Source: Cydia pomonella (taxonomy: Eukaryota; Arthropoda; Insecta; Lepidoptera; Tortricidae). Taken from it: 64,000 nucleotides of DNA. Below the pieces are notes generated by a model that saw only the letters and a program-made list of their open reading frames with translations, searched no databases and was not told the origin of the DNA. Where the stretch lies: positions 6,076,001-6,140,000 of the forward strand of contig NC_084711.1 of NCBI RefSeq assembly GCF_033807575.1, given 5' to 3'. Position numbers and translations under genes: made by a program. Below are positions 11,766 through 24,031 of the stretch, piece by piece; the stretch's first letter is position 1, and the number at the start of each line of letters is the position of its first letter.

Positions 11766-12026
11766 ATAAATAAATAAATAATAATATGGGACATTATTAC
11801 ACAAATTGACTAAGCCCCTCAGTAAGACTTGTATTAGGTACATAGACAACGAAGTAATATAGAATAACATATAAATGTTTATAAATACTTAAATACACAG
11901 AAAACACGATTAACTCAGAAGCAAATATCTGTGCTCATCAAACAAATAAATGCCCTTACCAGGATTTAAACCTGGAACCATCGGTTTTATAGGCCAGATC
12001 CCTACAGCCTAGGCCAGACAGGTCGT
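11766..12026 (-). mobile_element. tRNA-derived SINE, near full length
   Basis: On the - strand: GACGACCTGTCTGGCCTAGG (A-box region), GGTTTAAATCCTGG (B box, altered), GGTAAGGGCATTTATTTG. It continues to CTTACTGAGGGGCTTAGTC, TTTGTGTAATAATGTCCC and a TATTTATTTATT tail. Pol III promoter boxes inside, AT-repeat tail outside. Same family as 26565-26829. Confidence 0.8.
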
Positions 12027-13016
12027 CTAACTAAACTGATAAAGAAACAAATGAATGGATTCAATTAAATACAATTTTGTAGGTCGTTCAGATTTCAATA
12101 AAATATTTTTTTTCATAACATCGTTATTACAAATCGTTGTTTTCAATTTGACATGTAATATCATTTTATTAACCTTTCCTTCCTAACGACTCTTTCGATA
12201 CACCGTACTTAATCCAGGGAAAGTTTCCCACGTTTGAGGGCACGATATGCACTGTTTATCTGACGACATTATCAAATGCAAAAACACATAACTAGCATAT
12301 CAACTTATGTAACAGATGGTTGCTAAAGAGGTTAGGCTTGGAAGTCTACTTAACAAATTTTAAGAGTTTTCAATCGAAAGCTTGATAGTAATGTATCAAA
12401 AAGGTTTCGCAATTGTTTAAGTGACTTATTTATATGAATTTTATTTAAAACGGATAGGTGATCATTACAAATGATTCAATTTTACACTAAGTATCAACTA
12501 TCAAAATTATGAGAAAAACTTGAACCTGGTAAGTCCCGCGTATTTTTACAAGTATAAATTCAATTCGAGTTTTGAAATCTTACTTATGGAAATAAAAGCG
12601 AAATTTATAGGCCTGGGTAATTAGGAGGGTAAATAAATATGAGAAAGACGATTCTTTTTTGTTTATAAAACCATTAAAAATATTGTTATGCAAAAGTTTT
12701 TGCTATTTAATTTGACAAGTCTATTAACAGGCTTGAACACATAGTATCTATTAAATGGTTTCCATAACTATGTGGGCCACCAATTATACAATCGGTCACT
12801 GGGAATTCAGATCATAAAATAGGGCTTTGACTAGCTTTGGTTGGACGTCTTTTGATACGCATAGGCACATTCATAATGTAATTGCAGACAACAACGTGAA
12901 ACACCTGGTAATTGGTTTTTAAATGGTTCCATGACAATTATTTACTTGGAAAGACACTTTCCAGAGAAAAAATAAACATTTCCTCTCACAAGGCCTAGCG
13001 CTCCGCTCATTAGCGA

Positions 13017-13148
13017 ATATTAAGCAGAGTAATTTATCATCTAAATAATTGTTCGAATAAGCAATAATTTTTGGTTAAGCAATAAGATTTGATTAGCCCC
13101 AATCGTTATTCGCCATTCGAATAAATTTTGCCCACCTCTGATATTAAG
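13017..13148. mobile_element. hAT-like MITE with perfect 8-bp target duplication
   Basis: The 116-bp element (13025-13140) begins CAGAG and ends TTTGCCCACCTCTG, the reverse complement of the hAT-like terminus CAGAGGTGGGCAAA. It is bracketed by ATATTAAG at 13017-13024 and again at 13141-13148. Eight-bp duplications are diagnostic of the hAT superfamily. The left terminus has drifted after CAGAG. No coding capacity. Confidence 0.75.
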
Positions 13149-13920
13149 TATACGTGTAGTCACGAGAATGAATCCGTAACTACAATTTCTTTTGTAAACG
13201 CCATAAACGTTATTTATAGCAATATCGATTCTGTAAGCAATCATTTCATCATACCTAACGGTATTCGAAGATGGACCATTACCATCACGACACAACGTAT
13301 CAATAAAACGAAGATGGGAACTGTCTCACTCTACTGCACTTAGGAAGCCACCGTGTCTGCATTTGAAAATTCAACCAATTGTATACTTTGTACTCATACG
13401 ATAAGTTACACAATCGAACAATTTTACAAATGCAGATACAGTGAATATTGCAGTACAGGGCACTTTCCTCTGTGTATATCCGTCACAAGATCAAAGCTAC
13501 GAACGTCCAGGGATGTTATTTTAATAATTTACTAGGCTCATGGGAGAACTTGACTAGGAAGAATCAATGAAACTAGTCTAAGTGTGGCATCTCAAGATCG
13601 TACCAAACGGGCGATGACGGAGATCTTATTATACTGGTTGTCTTGACTGAATCACTCGGTAAAGCGAATGTAGGACTAGAGTGGAACTAATCGGTTACCA
13701 ATCGATCCTGTCACGATGTCTCAGTCGTGCCGCCAAGTTGAAAGCTCGATATATACGTTGGTGGCAGGGAAAGTTGTGGGAATCGATTCCGAGAGAAGGA
13801 TCGAGATTCTGTAGATACTATGCCACCAATAGAACACCTACCACATGCTTCTTTAAGAGTCTCAAGACGCATATAATCTAGAATAATGGAATATGGCTAA
13901 ATAACTGAAGGTAGGTAGTC

Positions 13921-14010
13921 AAATATCAAATATCAAACATTTATTCAGCAAATAGGCCACAGGGACACTTTTACATGTCAAGTTTTACAAACAATAAAAA
14001 TTACAAAATA
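13921..14010 (-). repeat. LINE 3' tail (ATTCAGCAAATAGGCCACA type)
   Basis: ATCAAACATTTATTCAGCAA then ATAGGCCACAGGGACACTTT then TACATGTCAAG. In the - orientation this ends with an A-rich AATAAATGTTTGAT tail, as 5'-truncated LINE copies do. The continuation toward 14200 is degenerate. Confidence 0.45.
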
Positions 14011-14295
14011 CAATTACAAATATGGAATCGATGAAATAATATATACTTTATTAGAGATGTATAAGTACGGTCTCTAAATGTCAAATTATACACAAAAAAC
14101 TATGATAAAAAATAAAACCAACAAATACTAAATTTTTTTGGAGATGCATAAGTCTCTAAGTGTCAGAGATAAAATATAAATATAAATTCATTAAATTATC
14201 CTTAGATATGTAGACTCTCCAAGACTTGAATTCTTATATGAATAATTCAAAGACACGAAATTAAATCAGACAAAAACCGAATAGTAAGTAAGTTA

Positions 14296-14400
14296 AATAA
14301 GTAAACACTTTATTGTACGAGAAAAATAAATATTACATCAGATGGGAAATAATTGGGTAGTACAAAGGCGAACTTATCCCTAAGAGGGATCTGTGATAGA
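14296..14400 (-). repeat. LINE 3' tail (ACTTTATTGTACGAG type)
   Basis: AACACTTTATTGTACGAGAA, then GTACAAAGGCGAACTTATCC and CTAAGAGGGATCT. On the - strand it ends with CAATAAAGTGTT. This is a 5'-truncated, dead retrotransposon end. Confidence 0.45.
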
Positions 14401-15109
14401 ATAGTTAAAATCGCAAAAAAGTCTTTCTTTTATAAAGGTTATAAATATTTTTAAAGAAACTGCTTGCTTGAAATATGTATTACCTTATTGACAATGAGGT
14501 AAATTGGTAACTTCTGCTTTTCTAGATCGACGAACAAGGATTTGAGAGATCATAAGTTGAATGTGTTGAAATGATATTCCTACAATATACTTGCCACTAC
14601 ACGACGTAATAAGCAAATTGTGTGCTAATATTGTAATTAAAAGGTTCACACTTCATAACTCTGGAGCGAACGATTTAAATATTTCGCAATAAAGAGCCCA
14701 ATACCAAATGATTCAGGGCTACATATGATTTTAACAGTGACTCATATAAATGCCAAAAAACCTCATAAAGCCCTTATCTGCCCTAAGTAATAAAGTGTGA
14801 ACCTTATTTCGTAATGTTTACACTGATAATCATCAAGATAAGTCTGCCCAAATTGTAATGAGAAAATTATACAAGACGTCGCGACCCGTTGAATATTTAA
14901 ACGTACAGTTAATATCAAAGATATGTATTCATTTTCGCCTTGTTACCATGGAATAAGGAGTGAAAAGACAATGCCCCGTAATCTAAATAACGTGGTGCGA
15001 CCTTGTTACATCAGTTACTTCACGCGTTCAGGTCAGTTCACAAGAGGTGGCGCCGATTGTGTATAGAAACACTGTCAGAATTTAGGCTACATCTTGTAGT
15101 CTTATCGAG

Positions 15110-15465
15110 AAGTTCAAAATGGTGAAAAATAGAGATACTGCTCCTAAAAATACGTATGATAGCTTATTAGATTCAGAATAATGTCTAGAAAAATGTATTC
15201 AAAGCGTTTATTAGTACATAAAGAATTGCAAAAGATATTTAAAAAATGCTATTTCGTTTTTGGCCAATATCTCATAAACTAATGACATTTAAGAAAAAAA
15301 AAAACAAAAAATATTCCTAAAGAAGAGGAAGTTTTCTATATTTTGTAATGTGCTAATAAACGCTTGGAATAGGTACATTTTTCTAGACATTATTCCGAAT
15401 CTAATGAGGTATCACACGTATTTTTACGAGCAGTAGGTATCTCTATTTTTCACCATTTTGAACTT
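15110..15465. mobile_element. 356-bp MITE with ~110-bp inverted arms
   Basis: Left AAGTTCAAAATGGTGAAAAA mirrors right TTTTTCACCATTTTGAACTT exactly. Pairing continues through AGAGATACTGCTC / GAGCAGTAGGTATCTCT, ATAATGTCTAGAAAAATGT / ACATTTTTCTAGACATTAT and AGCGTTTATTAG / CTAATAAACGCTT. The centre is A-rich and non-coding. Confidence 0.8.
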
Positions 15466-16173
15466 GTCGACTAAACTATTTTCTTTGAACACTATTTATT
15501 TAAATAATACTCTATATACTAACTTACGGAGTAAAAATTACTAAAACTGACAGTTGTAAGTATTATGGTAATAAGGCTCTAGGATTACCACCATTAGGGG
15601 GCTTAGCCATTATGACAATCTTACATTGAAAAAAAAAATGTATCGGAATGACAGGTGCTACGAAGTCAAGCGACCGTTTTCATACATTTTTGAAATTTCG
15701 GGTCGCGTTTTCTGCCAACGACTGGCATCTGGCATCATAAGCCCCCAGAAGCGCAAATAATTCTCTACTATCAACGCAGCACACATCCGAACCATGGCAA
15801 GCTTTTCAAAATATTTTTTGATACGCCTGCATACCTACCTGCTACCTTATCAAGACCCTATTATACCTAAAGCTAACTTTCCTTACTCTATAGGTTTATT
15901 ATCAAAGTTTATCTCAACCAGTTTCCGCTTGTTTGAGTACAGCCTAATTAAATACTTTAGAGTTGTAACCGCTATCTGCTGGTAATCTGATGCTGCCGTG
16001 TACAACATGGTCGGTACATTACTGACCTCGTTTCCTAACATAGTGATAAACTTCAGGGAGGCAATTACCCTATTATTAGGTTCTTTGCAAGTTTAACTAT
16101 GAGTCTATTTTACTACCTAGAGTATAGGAAAGTAGGTGCATTATTACACTGCTTATAACCTTATTTTTTACAG

Positions 16174-16344
16174 AAATTTACAAAACGTCAGATCCTAGTC
16201 CTGCTGTAGACCATGTCAGTCTCGCGTCGGTCGATTCAGCCACCAATATCCCTAAATCGATCGTAATAGTTGAAAGGGAGACCATGAGAATCATGTATAT
16301 AACCCGTACATTTCTAATAAATACTTATTTATCAATCGATTTGG
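16174..16344 (+). CDS. Candidate internal exon, unidentified protein
   Basis: A good acceptor (TTATTTTTTACAG) precedes 16174 and a consensus donor G/GTAAGT follows 16344. Only one of the three frames is open, and it is open throughout: two bases, 56 codons, one base, so both borders are phase 1. The peptide starts IYKTSDPSPAVDHVSLAS, has a polar middle (NIPKSIVIVERETMRIM) and ends ITRTFLINTYLSIDL. It could be a cytoplasmic loop leading into a membrane segment. I do not recognise the family. Its phase fits splicing to 24032-24157. Chance exon-like sequence cannot be excluded. Confidence 0.4.
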
Positions 16345-18141
16345 GTAAGTTTCTTAATGCGGCAAGGCACTTGTTTGAATCATATTATTTATGTTGAAAT
16401 ATTTTCTTGAAATTGCATCTTGAAAACGAAAGGCGATAGGTAACAGCCGTAAGTTTATCTTTTTCTGTAATTATTTTTGCATTAGTATAATGAAAGTATA
16501 GCAGGCGAATCGGTAGAAGTGAAACGTAATTGCTAAGTATTGAAATGTTTAGCAGTTTTAAAATGGTTAGCCTTTGAAAGTGATTTTTAAGGACCTATTA
16601 TTATGCCTTCGATTTAAACGTTAAATTTTTTGTGGCATGGTAACCATTTATTTGATGTATGTAGTTATTTATAAACGATAAGCACTTTGTAGACGTGGAA
16701 AATAAATCATAATAATATTAATAATTATCTTAACATATATAGGAACACTTGTATCGGAATACATAATACAGGTAGTAAACTAATCGGGTTATTACTTCCA
16801 AATTTGCCAAGTATCTGCGAATTCAATGAAAGTTTATTGTGAAAATTATTAATCTACGTTTTGTAAAGACTTCTATATGTGTGTTTTCACACTGTGTGAC
16901 AAACATATATAACATATTCCTCGAAAAGCAAAATACCAGACTATCTGACGACATTTCACGCAACATTATATTTACGCAAAGAGTTTTAACCACTTAATAG
17001 AGTTTCCATAAACCGAACTTTACTTCATGACATTAAAGTTAAAATTCCAAACAACCTAAACTATGTAAAGAATTTTTCGCAGTATCTCAGATATGGCTGT
17101 AGGGTGCTTACTGCTCAGCTCATATGGTGAACAAAACCGGGTTAATTACGTAAACTACTGTTCAGAAGAAAAAAGTCTCAAGACTACTATTAAACTCACA
17201 CTTTACTGCCTTCTACTAGTAGATTAATTAACTATTGCGTCCCGCTTACGGCCGACTGATTCGGGAAGTGCTTTTGACAAGTTTTTCATGTTTCCCTGAG
17301 CTAACGTAGCGTACATAATATTGTCGTGGCATTAATAAATTATATGACACACTACATAACTTGAAGCTGTAAATTAAGCACATGTACCTAATTTAGTACC
17401 GAATACCGGTTATATAATGTTAGGTAATATGTAGGTATATAAGTATCCTACACAACTAGGGTTTGCAAGCCGGATCCGAAATGTATGAAATTATCCGGAT
17501 CCACGGATCTTGCCATACATTCTGGATCCATCGTAAGATCCATAACATTACAATAAAATCATTAGGAAATATAGATATAGGTACCAACCTAAATTACTGC
17601 CTTTCATGTACAATTACCTACGAAGTGAACACGCTTCTGCCCCAATCTTATTCTCTGGCATAATTAAAACGAGAGAATTTTAACCATGGATACATGTCAT
17701 ATACTTAAACCGCAGTATTTGAAATAGTGTCTTGACAGACTATATGGGTATTTTTACAAATACGATTTGACATAAGTAATCTTATTCGAAATATTAGATG
17801 GTATGTTATGGTGCGGACGAGTGCCTCCGTTATGTCACTGAAAGATTTGAACGGGACCTACATTTCAATTTGTATGGCGCCGCACTTTTTACTTACCTAC
17901 TGTGTAGTTTTGTAGGTACCTACCTACAAACCTACATACCTATGTCAGTTTTAACATGCCGATATTGTGGGATAGCTTAAGATTTAATTTGTTTCGTTTT
18001 ATAGGTTATCACAACGAATTTCAATTCTTTGTTTAAAACACCGTCGAACAATAGACACATTTTCATCACACTTGCTCGTAAACAGTGTTATGGTAGCAAT
18101 GAAATAAAATAAAAAAATATAAGAAAAAAAATGTAGTCAAT

Positions 18142-18570
18142 TTGTGTTATTCGTAGGTTTACACAGCTAAAAACAAACGAATTTACTACTAGGTATTTGA
18201 TGGTTGAATTGAATGCCAAGACGTTGTGTCACAATTTGAGGTTTAAAAACAAAAGAAGGTTGCTTTACATGACTAGGTACTGGGAGGTTGGAAACCTTCA
18301 CAGTCTCTTGTTAGATAACTGGCAACGATTATTTGAATTCATAACTATCGCCCTCCTGACGGAATAAAGATCTGCAGGCGAATTGATTCTGAATTCAAAT
18401 AATCATTGCCAGTTATCTATCACGAGACTATGAAGGTTTCCAACCTTCACAGTACACACTAGCAAGGCTGTATGAAATTCCTTTACATATCATCTTCACT
18501 CATCGCACCGGATACGTAGTATTTCCAGACCTAATTTCATGTCAACATTTCATTGCAAGCTTGAGTAAAA
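18142..18570 (+). repeat. Interspersed repeat interrupted by a MITE
   Basis: Both flanks of the MITE at 18280-18452 match, in order, the reverse complement of 49745-49993: GATGGTTGAATTGAATGCC and AAGACGTTGTG on the left, then AAGGCTGTATGAAATTCC and TATTTCCAGACCTAATTT on the right. The unit at 49.8 kb lacks the MITE, so it acts as an empty-site reference. Class of the repeat unknown. Confidence 0.6.
18280..18452. mobile_element. 173-bp MITE, ~60-bp arms, TA duplication
   Basis: GGTTGGAAACCTTCACAGTC and on through AGATAACTGGCAACGATTAT at the left are mirrored at the right (ATAATCATTGCCAGTTATCT ... GGTTTCCAACC). TA flanks both ends (18278-18279, 18453-18454). It sits inside the older repeat 18142-18570. 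Confidence 0.8.
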
Positions 18571-20233
18571 TATTTTTACACAATATTCAATCGCGGCTGA
18601 ATGCCGGATGGGTCTGTGACTAATCTGTCAAAAAATATCAATATTAATTATTCCGCTTAAAATTTAGTATTTTCTTCACAAGTGTGATGAAAAACATTGT
18701 GTGTAATTCCGTGGATAAGAATATCAATATCTCCCTTACAGCGAAGGGGTTGCACAATGTACTATTCTAATATACTCGTAAGACTTTTTCGATAACCTAT
18801 GATAATAATGATTCGGTGAATACTAAAAATTTTGGTGTGAACTCAATCATGAGATACCTTAGACAGCCAATAGTTATCTGTATCGTGAGTTTGTTTGAAA
18901 TGTCAATGTCGCTCTAGAATGGCTTGTACAGGAACCGAAATTATCTTGAACTAAATATTAAATAAACAAACCTTTATTTATGATTGTAATCATTTTCTAT
19001 CAACTATAAGTCATAAACAGTAAAAATGCAACAAATAGCGATATCTAAAAGTCATGAGCAGTAAGTACCTAAGTGATTTTTCTATTCTTAAGTTTTTTTT
19101 TTATATATTAAGACCAAGCGAGACCCAAATTTTGCTCGTGTCGTTTATTCGTAAGACTACTTACGGTGATCATCTAAAACTGTTACGGCATAAGTAGGTA
19201 GGTACCACATACAATGCGTAATCTAATCGATTATAGATAACAATCAATTTCGTTCAATCTGTGTCTCAATCGATGTTATTCGATTGTGAATGAATGGCCC
19301 GGTAATGCATATTGAAAAGCGTCTAATTTCGATGACAGTTGACAGTCTAGTTAGACGCTTAAACACTGCTATTTAATACCAAGTTGGAGTTCGTTATCTA
19401 ATTTAGCACAGCAATACCTACTTTATATTCAGTATCTATGCATTTAATTCAATGTATATGGATTAACTCTTTTTTCCATGGCGAAATCTATACACATTAA
19501 ATACCTTGTTTACGTACCTGGTATAAAAAAAATCGGAAACCATCTTAATAAATTTTTACATCCCAAATCACGACCCCAAAAAAAACCAGTATAGTGGTAT
19601 GCCTAAATGATAATATTTTATAAATAATTGTAATGGTTATTAGATTTTATTAACAAGACTTCACTGGACTGATATATTCAAGCTACTGTTGAATCATAAT
19701 TCAAGTATCTCACCAGAGGTTGTTCACTATTTAAAATTAAATAAAACTAGAACAGCAAGTCAAATCAAATGAATCGCTGTTTCTTTAAACTGTAACCCAT
19801 AATTCATTCATTCGAATACGATGTAGTGTGTAGTGTGGCGTAATAATGTAATTATAGAACTTATTAGCTTTCAACATTATATCGAAAATAAAAAAAATCA
19901 TCATCTGCCTCCCTATAGTCCCTATTGCTCTTGCCTGTTTGAGTGAAAGAGAGGCATATGCTGAAACTTGATTTTCGATATTATAGCTATGGGTCAAGTT
20001 ATAATGGGAACACGCACACAGTCGAGTATTATTAGTGCTAAATGAATAGCAGCCAAGGAAACTTAATAATTGTAAGTGGAAAGGCCGTTAATGCTCTTAT
20101 GGGTTGCGTGTTAAGGTGTAATGTGTAACATGTGTAATATGCAACTCACTAACGGATTATTCAACAGAAATCAGGGCGTGCAATATCTATCCTTTTCCTT
20201 TTCCTGACTTTTGTGCCTAGCACTTTAAATATC

Positions 20234-20512
20234 GTCATCTTCCTTGCGTTGTCCCGGAATTTTTTGCCACGGCTCATGGGAGCCTAGGGTCCGCTTGGCA
20301 ACAAATCCTTAGAATTGGCATAGGTACTACGAAAGGGACTGCCATCTGACCTTCCAACCCAGAGGGTAAACTAGGACTTATTGGTATTATTCCGGTTTCC
20401 TCAAGATGTTTTCCTTCACCGAAAAGCGACTGGTAAATATCAAATGATGTTGAACCCGCAACCTCCGGGTTGCATTGCAAGTCGCACGCTCTTACCGCTA
20501 GGCCACCAGCTA
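20234..20512 (-). mobile_element. tRNA-derived SINE, second family
   Basis: On the - strand: TGGTGGCCTAGCGGTAAGAG (A box), GGTTGCGGGTTCAAC (B-box-like). Then TCGCTTTTCGGTGAAGGAAA, GAGGAAACCGGAATAATACC, GGTTGGAAGGTCAGATGGCA and CTCCCATGAGCCGTGGCAAA, ending GGAAGATGACG. I recognise this as a common lepidopteran SINE. The 86-codon frame across it is not a gene. Confidence 0.8.
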
Positions 20513-21969
20513 GTACTGTAAATATATTATTCAAAAATTGCCAAATTTAAGCTTATATGCCTTATATCTACTGTTGGCGATAACTATTCAAATTGGAGAG
20601 GAAAGGTTATACTTCATATACAATATGACTTCGTGTATATATATATATATGCGAAAGCGTTAGAATTTCGTACTTAATGAACTTTGTTTACATGATTTTG
20701 TGATTTGTATTAAGTAGGTGCTTACGTTTCTGAGCTCTAAATACTAATTCCCTATTTGTACAATTGCTCCACAATGTAACCCCGTACCTCAAAATCGATG
20801 TTATCTGAGCGTGTAAGCGATTGGTTTACAACCTTTCGCAAACGTGAAGCGTGTGAATACAATGACATATAATTATATTTAGTTTTTTATCTATGTGATT
20901 GTAGTCTCTAGAGTATTTACGTAAATACTTTTTACTTTAAAAATATAATAAAGCTGAGTAAATTGACAATGTAGTATGATAGAGTATTTATAAGGGTAGG
21001 GGTAAATAATACCTAATTCGTTGAGTTGAGACATTATCACAGCAAACTCACAATGTAGCCATTTTGAACTTGTTCCAAAAAAACAAAACCTGCTCACAAC
21101 ATTTCTCGAGAATCGTTTGAGTAATGAGCCTGAAGAGGTGAATACCCGGACATAGGAAAGCATCAAGATGAAAGCCCAAGCTAAAACAGAGACCTTCGTT
21201 AACGCTCTGTCAAAAAAACCTGAGTTAAACCGTAAAATTAGCTTATTGTTAGTATGACTCACGATAGTTTAAATTCAATAATTGCCAAATTATTATCGAA
21301 CAACTCGGATCAAAGAGTTTTGTATTTTACCTAAGTACAGCCAACCAATTGAAATTATGGGTCTCTTTGTTATTTTGAATTAATTACTTACCTCTATTTT
21401 CTAGCTACTTGTACAAACCTGACCCATGACCCAAAATTCAACTTAGTTGACTGGTAAGATTTATATTGTGAGTTAGGTATTTTATTGTGTTTGCCAAAAT
21501 TTCAAATTCTGATCTTACGAAAGTGAAAGAAATAATCAGTTTCATTAAAATCTCTTCAAATTGTTTGCTAAAACATTTATTAAATAACATTGTGGTGTTA
21601 TAAACGCCATTAACACTTTAGCGCATTTTTAATGGACCTTAACGGTTTCATGAAAGTGGGTGTTATGTTTGGCTTGGACTTTCTGCACAGCCTACTGACT
21701 TTTATAACGCGAAATTTAAGTATCTTGCGTAACTTGGCATAATCTTCATGCTTCGGGTAAGTCCCTCTCAACCCCCTAAATTTCCCCCTAAAATAAGAAA
21801 AGCGGTTTTGAATAATTTACAATTTTAGTGGTGGCAATTGCTATAACTTTTCTTTTTTGCTATCTACGTCAAACGGTGTCTGAGAAAAACGCATTTAACC
21901 GATTTGCAAAACCGAAGTGATACCAACGTAAGTTTAGCGTTTCGTGAACAAAGTTTTAAACGGACCACT
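20513..21969. other. No gene seen; one long chance frame
   Basis: A 123-codon frame on the - strand (20891-21262) opens with GTG and has no ATG near its start and no recognisable domain. It may be a decayed repeat. A short TA microsatellite lies at 20637-20651. The rest is AT-rich and featureless. Confidence 0.45.
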
Positions 21970-22200
21970 AAAAATAAATAAATATCAGTGGACATCTTAC
22001 TCAGATCAACCTAGCCCCAAACAAAGCAAAGCTAATATTATGGGTACTAGGTGATGGATGATAAACACGTAAGTACATAGAAAACACAGTATCTGTGTTC
22101 ATCACACAAATAAATGCCCTTACCGGGATTCGAAGTATTTGAACCCAGGACTATCGGCTTCGTAGGCAGAGTCACTACCCGCTAGGCCAGACCGGTCGTC
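21970..22200 (-). mobile_element. tRNA-derived SINE, tail variant
   Basis: On the - strand: GACGACCGGTCTGGCCTAGC, GGGTTCAAATACTTCGAATC (B box partly duplicated), CCGGTAAGGGCATTTATTTG, GTGATGAACACAGATACTG. A tail different from that of 26565-26829 follows (TAGTACCCATAATATTAGCT, GATCTGAGTAAGATGTCCAC, TATTTATTTTT). Two tail types on one tRNA head suggest SINE subfamilies. Confidence 0.75.
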
Positions 22201-22382
22201 GGATGAAGTTATAATCGCAATTTCTTTTAAAATATTCGAATATTTAGTTATACGGAAAGGGATATTTTCTAAACATACTGCAACATTATAATCAGAAATC
22301 AACATAAAAGTTACATTTTGCAATCATACTCGTACATAAGTACATAATATTATACCAGCACTAAGTAGTACCAAGTCCGTCT

Positions 22383-22431
22383 TTATTAACTGTATATTTT
22401 TACTGTGCAATAAAGTTTAAGTAAATACTTA
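22383..22431 (+). repeat. LINE 3' tail, + orientation
   Basis: TTTTTACTGTGCAATAAAGTT followed by TAAGTAAATACT. It is the same tail as the - strand copy at 1807-1925. Confidence 0.5.
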
Positions 22432-23724
22432 CCACCCAAAACTGCCGACTAATTTACCTACACCAAATGCCATAAGACCCGCACCAGATACGCCCAAACA
22501 GCCACGACTTCTTACACAATGGCTTTTAATTTAACATCGCATATTAAATACCTCCGCACTTTAACCGTAATCGCCTATCGTCTTTCATAAGAGGAAGTCC
22601 GATCGGCTATTCTAGATCGAAGATATTGATACAAGAGGGTGCTAAGAGACGCCTTCGATAACTTTCTTCAACAAGTAGTAACTAAACGTTTGTTATTTCG
22701 TCATTAATTTATGATCATGAGTCAAGAAAGAAGCACAGTAGGAGTAAGTATGTACGTTGATACAATTAATTAACATACAGCCTTAACTTCTGGACTATAC
22801 TTTTGGATATATGTACTTAGCCTTATTGTATATAATGTATATTTTTGCTAATAGGAAATTTGGCCGTCCTTATGAGGAAAATGCTGAAAGGAGTTTGTGT
22901 ACATTTTCTAACTTTTTATAAACTGTTCGCTGTTGGTACCTATTCCTTCAACTAAATTTGAGTCATTCGAATAGAAGCAAATTATTTTTTCTAATTATCT
23001 TATTTGGCACTTATTTCTTATTTTTCATAGCAGGGGTAGAGTAGTAACTTGCAATTTATTTCTTGCAATTATATTCTACTAGTAGATTGTGTCACATATG
23101 TATTTATGCGCTTCTTTAGTGCAAGATATTATTGCAAGTGACTATACCCTGTCAAAAATAATCAACTTTACCTATAGTCGCGTGTCAGTAATAAATTTAA
23201 TGAGCTACCGGATATAGCTAGGATGTCTTATTAAAACCAAAAATAATCACAACTAAAACCAAGGTACAAGCTAATTTAATCCTAATGCATGTACATGAAG
23301 GTTCTAATTTCATAGCACTGGATAATTTACATAATTCATTTTAATTATACATGTCCGAGACGGATTGACGCTTATCTGATGAATCAATCACTTCCCAGCA
23401 AACTTTCGGAGAGCGCATGCATAAATCTATCATACCATAGAGTCGATCTTCATATCGATTTCATCTTGTTTATTTTTATTACTAACAGGTAATTAGTTAA
23501 GCGTTATCTGAATGAGATGACACTTTCTTCCTTCATGTCAATATATGACATGACAATGACAGAATCTTTGTCTAACACAGCGATATTTGACTTAGTTTTT
23601 GACAGCTTGTGACATCATCGCCAGTGTTTGGACATGACATGGCCGTGGCCGAGACACCGAGAAATTGGTAGTGTCAAGCTTAAACTTTCTATGTTACTCG
23701 TATTCTCTACCGATCGTTTTTATT
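22432..23724. other. No gene seen
   Basis: AT-rich. A short glycine-rich - strand frame next to a donor-like GTAAGT at about 22432-22520 was considered and set aside. No other structure noted. Confidence 0.45.
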
Positions 23725-23996
23725 AGGGTTCCGTACCCAAAGGGTCAAACGGGACCCTATTACTAAGACTCCGCTGTCCGTCCGTCCGTCTGTTACCAGA
23801 CTGTATCTCATGAACCGTGATAGTTAGCCAGTTGAAATTTCTACAGATTTTGTATTTCTGTGGCCGCTGTAACAACAAATACTAAAAACAGAATAAAATA
23901 AATATTTAAGGGGGCTCCCATAGAAAAAAGTGTTTTTTTAGATAATGGCACGGAGCCCTTCGTGCGCGAGTCAGACTCGCACATGGCCGACTTTTT
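23725..23996 (+). mobile_element. Short (272-bp) hairpin-ended element
   Basis: AGGGTTCCGTACCCAAAGGG, ACGGGACCCT-type hairpin half, ACTCCGCTGTCCGTCCGTCC, TGTATCTCATGAACCGTGAT, AAATATTTAAGGGGGCTCCC. The end is CACGGAGCCCTTCGTGCGCG, GAGTCAGACTC and GGCCGACTTTTT. This is the compact, unit-free relative of the elements at 2871 and 10449. Confidence 0.8.
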
Positions 23997-24031
23997 AAAT
24001 TTTATTTTATGCTTGCATACCTATATTTCAG

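Noticed and set aside
13681..13881. 66-codon frame with a basic, Trp-containing peptide
   Set aside because: Begins at GTG directly after a stop, with no splice sites and no recognised motif.
17084..17229. 47-codon open frame after an acceptor-like TTTTTCGCAG
   Set aside because: With the nearer AG the phase could fit between the candidate exons at 16 and 24 kb, but a convincing donor is missing and the frame ends in TAA. Left out of the gene model.
22430..22520. Possible - strand exon with a glycine-rich peptide ending at a GTAAGT donor
   Set aside because: No pyrimidine-rich acceptor upstream, the frame closes shortly before, and the donor coincides with the junction to a LINE tail.
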